From: Verrucomicrobiota bacterium
GTDB lineage: Bacteria > Verrucomicrobiota > Verrucomicrobiia > Opitutales > Opitutaceae
DNA: 20,507 bases
Direction: 5' to 3'
Assembly: GCA_030916665.1 (NCBI GenBank)
Contig: JAUPWC010000323.1
Location: forward strand, 1-20,507
Below are positions 16,276 to 20,507 of this stretch, one piece after another. A model generated the notes under the pieces. That model was given only the letters and a program-made list of their open reading frames with translations. It had not been told where the DNA came from and did not search any database. The position numbers and the translations under genes were made by a program. Positions within the stretch are counted from its first letter, which is position 1, and each line of letters starts with the position of its first letter.

Positions 16276-17502
16276 ATGAGCAGCGAAATCCTGTCCGTTC
16301 TCGAATACATGGAGAAGGAGAAAGGCATCCCCCGTGCCGACATGATCTCCACGATCGTCAACGCGATCAAGACGGCCGCCCTGAAGGGCGTGAATTCCGG
16401 GCAGGAACTTAAGATCGAGATCAATCCCAAGAACGGCCAGCTCAAGGCCTGGTCGCTGCTCAAGGTCGTGGACTCCGTTTCGGACCCGAAGCTCCAGATT
16501 CACGTCGAGAAGGCCCAGGTCTTCAAGGCCGGTGCGATCAATGGCGACACCATTGAAAAGGAGATCGATCCCTCCTACCTCGGTCGCATTGCCGCCCAGA
16601 CCGCCCGGCAGGCCATCATGCAGCGCCTCCGCGCCTTTGAGAAAGAGCGCATTTACGACGACTTCAAGGACTCCGTCGGCGACATCGTCAGCGGCACCGT
16701 GCGCCGCCGCGAGCGCAATGACCTCTTCATCGACCTCGGCAAGGCCGAGGCCGTCATGCCCGGCAAGGAACAGGTTCCCGGCGAGGAATACGCCCCCGGC
16801 GAGCGCATCCGCTGCATTTTGCTCGAGATCGAGAACAGCAGCCGCGGCCCCGAGATCATCCTCAGCCGCGCCAGCCCCAAGTTTGTCCGCCGCCTCTTCG
16901 AGCTTGAGGTCACCGAGATCGCCGACGGCACCGTCAAGATCGAGGCCTTCGCCCGCGAGCCGGGTTACCGCACCAAGATCGCCGTCACCAGCACCGACCC
17001 CAAGGTCGATCCGGTCGGCGCTTGCGTCGGCGCCCGCGGTGCCCGCGTGAAGAGCATCGTGCGCGAGCTTGGCGGCGAGAAGATCGACATCATCCCCTAT
17101 CACGCCGACACGAAGGAAATGCTCATCGAGGCGCTCAAGCCGGCCGTGCCGCGCGAGATCATCCTCGACGAGAAGAACAAGCGCATGCTCGTCCGCGTGG
17201 TGAACGACGACCTCGCCGTCGCCATCGGCCGCAAGGGCCAGAACGCCCGCCTGACCTCGCGCCTCGTGGGCTGGCGCCTCGACATCGAGGAGTTCAAGAC
17301 CACCGCCGCCGACCCGCGCGCCCAGGCCATCGGCGTGCTTGTCAGCACCTTTGGCTTTGAGAATCCGATTGCCGAGCGCCTTGTGGCCAACGGCATCAAT
17401 TCGCCAGCCGCCTTCGAAGGCGTCGAGGCGAACGATCTGGTGGATGCCGGCTTCAGCGCCGAAGAGGCCGCCGGCATCATCGCGAAAGTTTCCGGCAGCT
17501 AA
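16276..17502 (+). CDS. nusA: transcription termination/antitermination factor NusA
   Basis: The 408-residue protein binds RNA polymerase and nascent RNA and controls pausing, termination and antitermination. The N-terminal polymerase-binding domain covers about residues 1-130. An S1 RNA-binding domain follows at about 135-200 ([27 protein letters not shown]). KH1 (about 230-285, with [19 protein letters not shown]) and KH2 (about 305-350, with [16 protein letters not shown]) come next. A single helix-hairpin-helix region (370-405) ends the protein; E. coli NusA (495 residues) has two acidic repeats there, so this is the shorter form. No rimP gene precedes it, unlike in many bacteria. ATG 16276 follows AACACACC with no Shine-Dalgarno. 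infB starts 47 bases after the stop. Confidence 0.97.
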   Translation: MSSEILSVLEYMEKEKGIPRADMISTIVNAIKTAALKGVNSGQELKIEINPKNGQLKAWSLLKVVDSVSDPKLQIHVEKAQVFKAGAINGDTIEKEIDPSYLGRIAAQTARQAIMQRLRAFEKERIYDDFKDSVGDIVSGTVRRRERNDLFIDLGKAEAVMPGKEQVPGEEYAPGERIRCILLEIENSSRGPEIILSRASPKFVRRLFELEVTEIADGTVKIEAFAREPGYRTKIAVTSTDPKVDPVGACVGARGARVKSIVRELGGEKIDIIPYHADTKEMLIEALKPAVPREIILDEKNKRMLVRVVNDDLAVAIGRKGQNARLTSRLVGWRLDIEEFKTTAADPRAQAIGVLVSTFGFENPIAERLVANGINSPAAFEGVEANDLVDAGFSAEEAAGIIAKVSGS

Positions 17503-17549
17503 ACCAACCTTTCCGTCCCACCCAGCCACGCGACGACCCTATCCGATTA

Positions 17550-20021
17550 ATGAGCGCCCGTATCCACGAGATTGCCAAGCAATACAACGTTGAGCCCAAG
17601 GAAATGCTTTCCTGGCTCAAGCAGCAGGGCTTCGTCGCGGCGGACACCAAGTCGGTTTCGAGCACCGTCAGCAAGATCTACTACGACGAGATCGAGAAGC
17701 AGTTTGCGAAGCCCGCGGCGCCGGCCGTTGCCGAGGCGGCACCCGCGGCTCCGGCCACCCCGGCCTCTGTCATCGAACCCGCCAAGGTTAAACTGCCCGC
17801 CGGTGTGTTCGTGAAGTCCGCACAGGACATTCAGCGCGAGAAGGACGAGGCCGCCAAGGCCACTGCAGCCGCACGTGCTGCGGCCAGTGCTTCGGTCACT
17901 CCGCCCCCACTAGCCATGCCTGCCAAGCCGACGCCTGCGCCGGCTCCGGTGGTAAAGTCCGCGCCGCTGCCTCCGCCTCCGCTCGGCGCTCCCCGTATGT
18001 TTACACCCGCGCCTGCGCCGGTTGCCAAGCCCGCTCCGGCTCCGATGATGCGTCCCCCGGTTGTGCCCCCGCCGATGGCCAAGGCCCCCATGGCCCCGCC
18101 GCCGGTTCCCGCCGCCCGCCCGCCTGCAACGCCTCCGCCGCCGGCCTTCAACCGTTCTGCGCCTCTGGTTCCGGCCGCCCCTTCGGCTCCGGCAGCCAGT
18201 TCGATGACCGTCACCGAGGAGGGCGGCGTCAAAATCATCCATCTCAAGCCGCCGATCATCGTCCGCGACTTCGCCGTCGCGCTCGGCCTCAAGCCGTTCA
18301 AGCTGATCTCCGAGCTCATGGAGATGAGCATCTTTGCGTCGATGAACCAGTCTATCGACGAGAGCGTGGCCACCAAGCTCGCGGAGAAGCACGGATTCCT
18401 GCTCGACATCAAGCACCGCGGCGAGACCCAGCCTCCTGTCGTCACGCCCGAGAAAGCCAAGATTTCCAAGGAGGAGAAGGCGCGGGAGGAGGACATCAAA
18501 AATCTCGCGCCCCGTCCGCCGGTGGTCTGCATCCTCGGTCACGTTGACCACGGCAAGACCTCCCTGCTTGACGCCATCCGCAAAGCCAATGTCGCGGCGG
18601 GCGAAGCCGGCGGCATTACCCAGCACATCGGCGCCTACCAGATCGAGCATCAGGGCCGCAAAGTCACTTTCCTCGACACGCCCGGCCACGCGGCCTTCAC
18701 CAAGATGCGCGCCCGCGGCGCCTCCGTCACCGACATCGCCGTGCTCGTCGTGGCGGCGGACGACGGCTTCATGCCGCAGACCGACGAGGCCCTACAGCAT
18801 GCCAAGGATGCCAAGGTCGCACTCATGGTCGCCGTCAACAAGATGGACGTGAAGGGCCCCAACCTCGACCGCGTGAAGCAGCAGATGCAGGAGCGCCAGA
18901 TCGCGCCCGAGGACTGGGGCGGCGAGACCGTCACGGTGCCCGTGGCAGCCATCAAGGGACAGGGTATCACCGAATTGCTCGACATGATCCTGCTCCAGGC
19001 CGACGTGCTGGAGCTCAAGGCCAACCCCAAGACCGAGGCCAGCGGTGTCATCATCGAGTCCCAGGTGGACGTGGGCCGCGGCCCGCTGGCCACCGTCATC
19101 GTGCAGCGAGGCACGCTCCGCGTGGGCGACGCCATCGTGTGCGGCCCGCACTACGCCAAGGTCCGCGCCATGTTCGACGACAAGGGCAACAACCTAAAGG
19201 AGGCGCCCCCGGCCATGCCAGTGCGCGTCATCGGGTGGTCCGGTTCGCCTGATTCCGGCGCCAAGTTTGTCTCCGCCAAGAACGCCCGTGAGGCCGAAAA
19301 GCTTGCGGAGGAAGCCGAGGATCTGCTGAAGAAGAGCACCATCAGCGCCGACGCGACGCCGAAGGACACCTCGATCGACGCCCTCTTCGCCAACATCGCC
19401 GCCGTTCAGGCCAAGACCCTCAAGGTCGTGCTCAAATCCGACGTTTACGGCTCGCTTGAAGCCGTGAAGAACGTGCTTGAGAACATCAAGAGCACCAAGG
19501 TCTCCCTCGAGATCGTGGCTTCCGACGTCGGCATCATCACCAAGAACGACGTGCTCATGGCCGCTCCCTCCAAGGCGGTCATCATCGGCTTCAACACCAA
19601 GCAGGAGAACGGTGTCACCGCCCTCGCCAAGCACCACGGCGTGACCATCGAAAGCTTTGAGATCATCTACGAGCTGGGGGACCGCGTGCGCGAGATGATG
19701 GCCGACCTGCTCGATCCCGATCTCAAGGAAAACAAGGTCGGCGGCGCCGAGGTGCGCCAGGTCTTCCCGGTCGCCAAGGGTTTTGTCGCCGGGTGTCTCG
19801 TCACCGAAGGCAAGATCACCCGCAACTCCGCCGCCCGTGTGCGCCGGGGCAAGGAATCGGTCTTCGAGGGCAAGGTCGGCACGCTCCGCCGCTTCAAGGA
19901 CGATGCCAACGAAGTCCGCGCCGGTCTCGAGTGCGGCATCCGGCTTGACGGTTTCGACGGCTACCAACCCGGCGACCGCATCGAGTGCTTTGAGATTCAG
20001 AAGGTGCGAGCTTCGCTCTAA
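17550..20021 (+). CDS. infB: translation initiation factor IF-2
   Basis: This 823-residue GTPase brings initiator tRNA to the 30S ribosomal subunit and promotes subunit joining. Residues 1-50 form an IF2_N module ([20 protein letters not shown]). Residues about 55-220 are a flexible linker rich in Ala, Pro and Lys. A second IF2_N module follows at about 230-290 ([20 protein letters not shown]). The G domain has GHVDHGKTS (330-338), DTPGH (376-380) and NKMD (430-433). Domains II to IV then extend to the C-terminus, where the fMet-tRNA-binding C2 domain holds [20 protein letters not shown]. The linker contains five stretches of three or four prolines in a row, which usually need elongation factor P for smooth translation. 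ATG 17550 lacks a Shine-Dalgarno. Confidence 0.98.
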   Translation: MSARIHEIAKQYNVEPKEMLSWLKQQGFVAADTKSVSSTVSKIYYDEIEKQFAKPAAPAVAEAAPAAPATPASVIEPAKVKLPAGVFVKSAQDIQREKDEAAKATAAARAAASASVTPPPLAMPAKPTPAPAPVVKSAPLPPPPLGAPRMFTPAPAPVAKPAPAPMMRPPVVPPPMAKAPMAPPPVPAARPPATPPPPAFNRSAPLVPAAPSAPAASSMTVTEEGGVKIIHLKPPIIVRDFAVALGLKPFKLISELMEMSIFASMNQSIDESVATKLAEKHGFLLDIKHRGETQPPVVTPEKAKISKEEKAREEDIKNLAPRPPVVCILGHVDHGKTSLLDAIRKANVAAGEAGGITQHIGAYQIEHQGRKVTFLDTPGHAAFTKMRARGASVTDIAVLVVAADDGFMPQTDEALQHAKDAKVALMVAVNKMDVKGPNLDRVKQQMQERQIAPEDWGGETVTVPVAAIKGQGITELLDMILLQADVLELKANPKTEASGVIIESQVDVGRGPLATVIVQRGTLRVGDAIVCGPHYAKVRAMFDDKGNNLKEAPPAMPVRVIGWSGSPDSGAKFVSAKNAREAEKLAEEAEDLLKKSTISADATPKDTSIDALFANIAAVQAKTLKVVLKSDVYGSLEAVKNVLENIKSTKVSLEIVASDVGIITKNDVLMAAPSKAVIIGFNTKQENGVTALAKHHGVTIESFEIIYELGDRVREMMADLLDPDLKENKVGGAEVRQVFPVAKGFVAGCLVTEGKITRNSAARVRRGKESVFEGKVGTLRRFKDDANEVRAGLECGIRLDGFDGYQPGDRIECFEIQKVRASL

Positions 20022-20105
20022 TTTTTGATTTTCGATTCTCGATTTTCGACCCGCGACAGAGCCCAGCCGGAAATCGAAAGTCCGAAATCCAAAATCGAAA
20101 ATCCC
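20022..20105. repeat. imperfect inverted repeat filling the infB-rbfA gap
   Basis: The arms 20027-20050 and 20080-20103 match at 20 of 24 positions as inverted copies, with a 29-base loop between. The left arm itself holds two direct copies of GATTTTCGA (20027-20035 and 20041-20049) 14 bases apart. It is far richer in A/T than its surroundings. It would fold in the operon mRNA between two co-transcribed genes and may be a dispersed REP-like element. It happens to be open in the rbfA frame, but reads as low-complexity peptide unlike RbfA. Confidence 0.6.
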
Positions 20106-20456
20106 ATGTCCAACCGCCTCCTCCGCGTCAACGAGCTGATGCAGCGCGAAATCAGCGCCTATCTGCGCAAGCGCTACACGAGCGAGTCGGTGGCCATCAC
20201 CATCACGGGCGTGGACGTCACCGGCGATTTACGCGAGGCGAAGGTTTTTTACGCCGTGGCCGGCGACGAAGCGGAAGCCGAGCGCAAGGGCAAGTGGCTG
20301 CGCGGCAAACTGCGCGAGATTCGGGAGATGGTCGCCAAGTCCGTCGTCATGCGGCATGTGCCGTTGCTCACCTTTGTTCACGACAGCTCCGCGCCGCGCG
20401 CGCTGCGCATCGAGCAGCTGCTGGAGGAGATCGACCGGAAGGAGCCGAAGCCGTGA
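20106..20456 (+). CDS. rbfA: 30S ribosome-binding factor A
   Basis: This 116-residue protein helps mature the 30S subunit, binding near the 5' end of 16S rRNA during late assembly. It shows the family pattern: the N-terminal helix RLLRVNELMQREISAYLRK, the strand VAITITGVDVTGDLREAKVFY, and the C-terminal VVMRHVPLLTFVHDSS, with the conserved P-x-L-x-F before a basic and acidic tail. The start is ATG 20106, after the inverted repeat. An upstream in-frame TTG would read through the repeat and is rejected. Its position after nusA-infB matches many bacterial genomes. The next gene starts within its stop codon (GTGA). Confidence 0.95.
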   Translation: MSNRLLRVNELMQREISAYLRKRYTSESVAITITGVDVTGDLREAKVFYAVAGDEAEAERKGKWLRGKLREIREMVAKSVVMRHVPLLTFVHDSSAPRALRIEQLLEEIDRKEPKP

Positions 20457-20507
20457 TCCACTATCCGCGATTCGCCGCCCGCTTCGCCGTGCTGGTCTCC
20501 GAGCTGC
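20453..20507 (+). CDS. start of a further gene, possibly DHH phosphoesterase NrnA (cut by window end)
   Basis: A GTG at 20453 overlaps the rbfA stop (GTGA) and opens a frame that continues to the window edge: MIHYPRFAARFAVLVSEL. Eighteen codons are too few for a domain call. The four-base coupling and the smooth codon use suggest a real operon member. In many bacteria the gene after rbfA is nrnA, an oligoribonuclease/PAP phosphatase of the DHH family, or truB. The short basic-aromatic start fits the former better in my reading, but this is a guess from context. Confidence 0.45.
   Translation, partial: MIHYPRFAARFAVLVSEL

Noticed and set aside
16210..17529. 439-codon open frame antisense to nusA
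   Set aside because: It has Ala/Gly/Asp/His-rich composition with no motif, while nusA shows all expected domains on the plus strand.
20025..20105. N-terminal extension of RbfA from an upstream TTG
   Set aside because: The 27 added residues translate the AT-rich inverted repeat (for example SPKSKIENP) and do not belong to the RbfA fold, which begins at ATG 20106.

Overview
The window looks like an ordinary chromosomal stretch of a GC-rich Gram-negative bacterium, most likely a verrucomicrobium of the Opitutaceae type. This is an inference from several signs: an ECF sigma factor paired with an anti-sigma factor of a type I associate with Verrucomicrobia, a rhomboid protease with a DUF6576-like tail, a TonB-dependent receptor (so an outer membrane), and mostly Shine-Dalgarno-free start regions. 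Base composition is even throughout. There is no insertion sequence, phage gene, CRISPR array or other sign of recent transfer, and no gene-free gap longer than 300 bases.

Layout. Positions 1-2164 carry signalling genes: the 3' part of a PAS-type histidine kinase, then an ECF sigma factor overlapping its membrane anti-sigma factor by ATGA. At 2393-3082 lies a small exported lysozyme-like transglycosylase, which meets an opposing HAD-family hydrolase (3208-4221) across a bidirectional terminator. prfA and prmC (4333-6304) form an operon encoding release factor 1 and the methyltransferase that modifies its GGQ motif. prmC collides tail to tail, with a 15-base overlap, with a Prc/Ctp periplasmic protease (6290-8494, minus), upstream of which lies a rhomboid intramembrane protease on the same strand (8596-9486). 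Divergent from these is a 4Fe-4S ferredoxin (9607-9843) closed by a terminator. A TonB-dependent receptor (9933-11777), an M3 oligopeptidase (11834-13891) and a YugP-like membrane zinc peptidase (13998-14690) follow. A tRNA-Ser(UGA) gene lies on the minus strand (14746-14833), then a DUF2851 gene (14938-16143).

The right end is the transcription/translation cluster nusA-infB-rbfA plus the first codons of a further gene, possibly nrnA. It starts from a TTGACA promoter and has a leader with two mutually exclusive hairpins, one of them a textbook intrinsic terminator. This is the best candidate in the window for an undescribed regulatory device, because NusA itself acts at such terminators. The other points worth checking are the sigma/anti-sigma pair with its candidate self-promoter, an inverted repeat filling the infB-rbfA gap, and several promoters so close to their start codons that the mRNAs may be leaderless.
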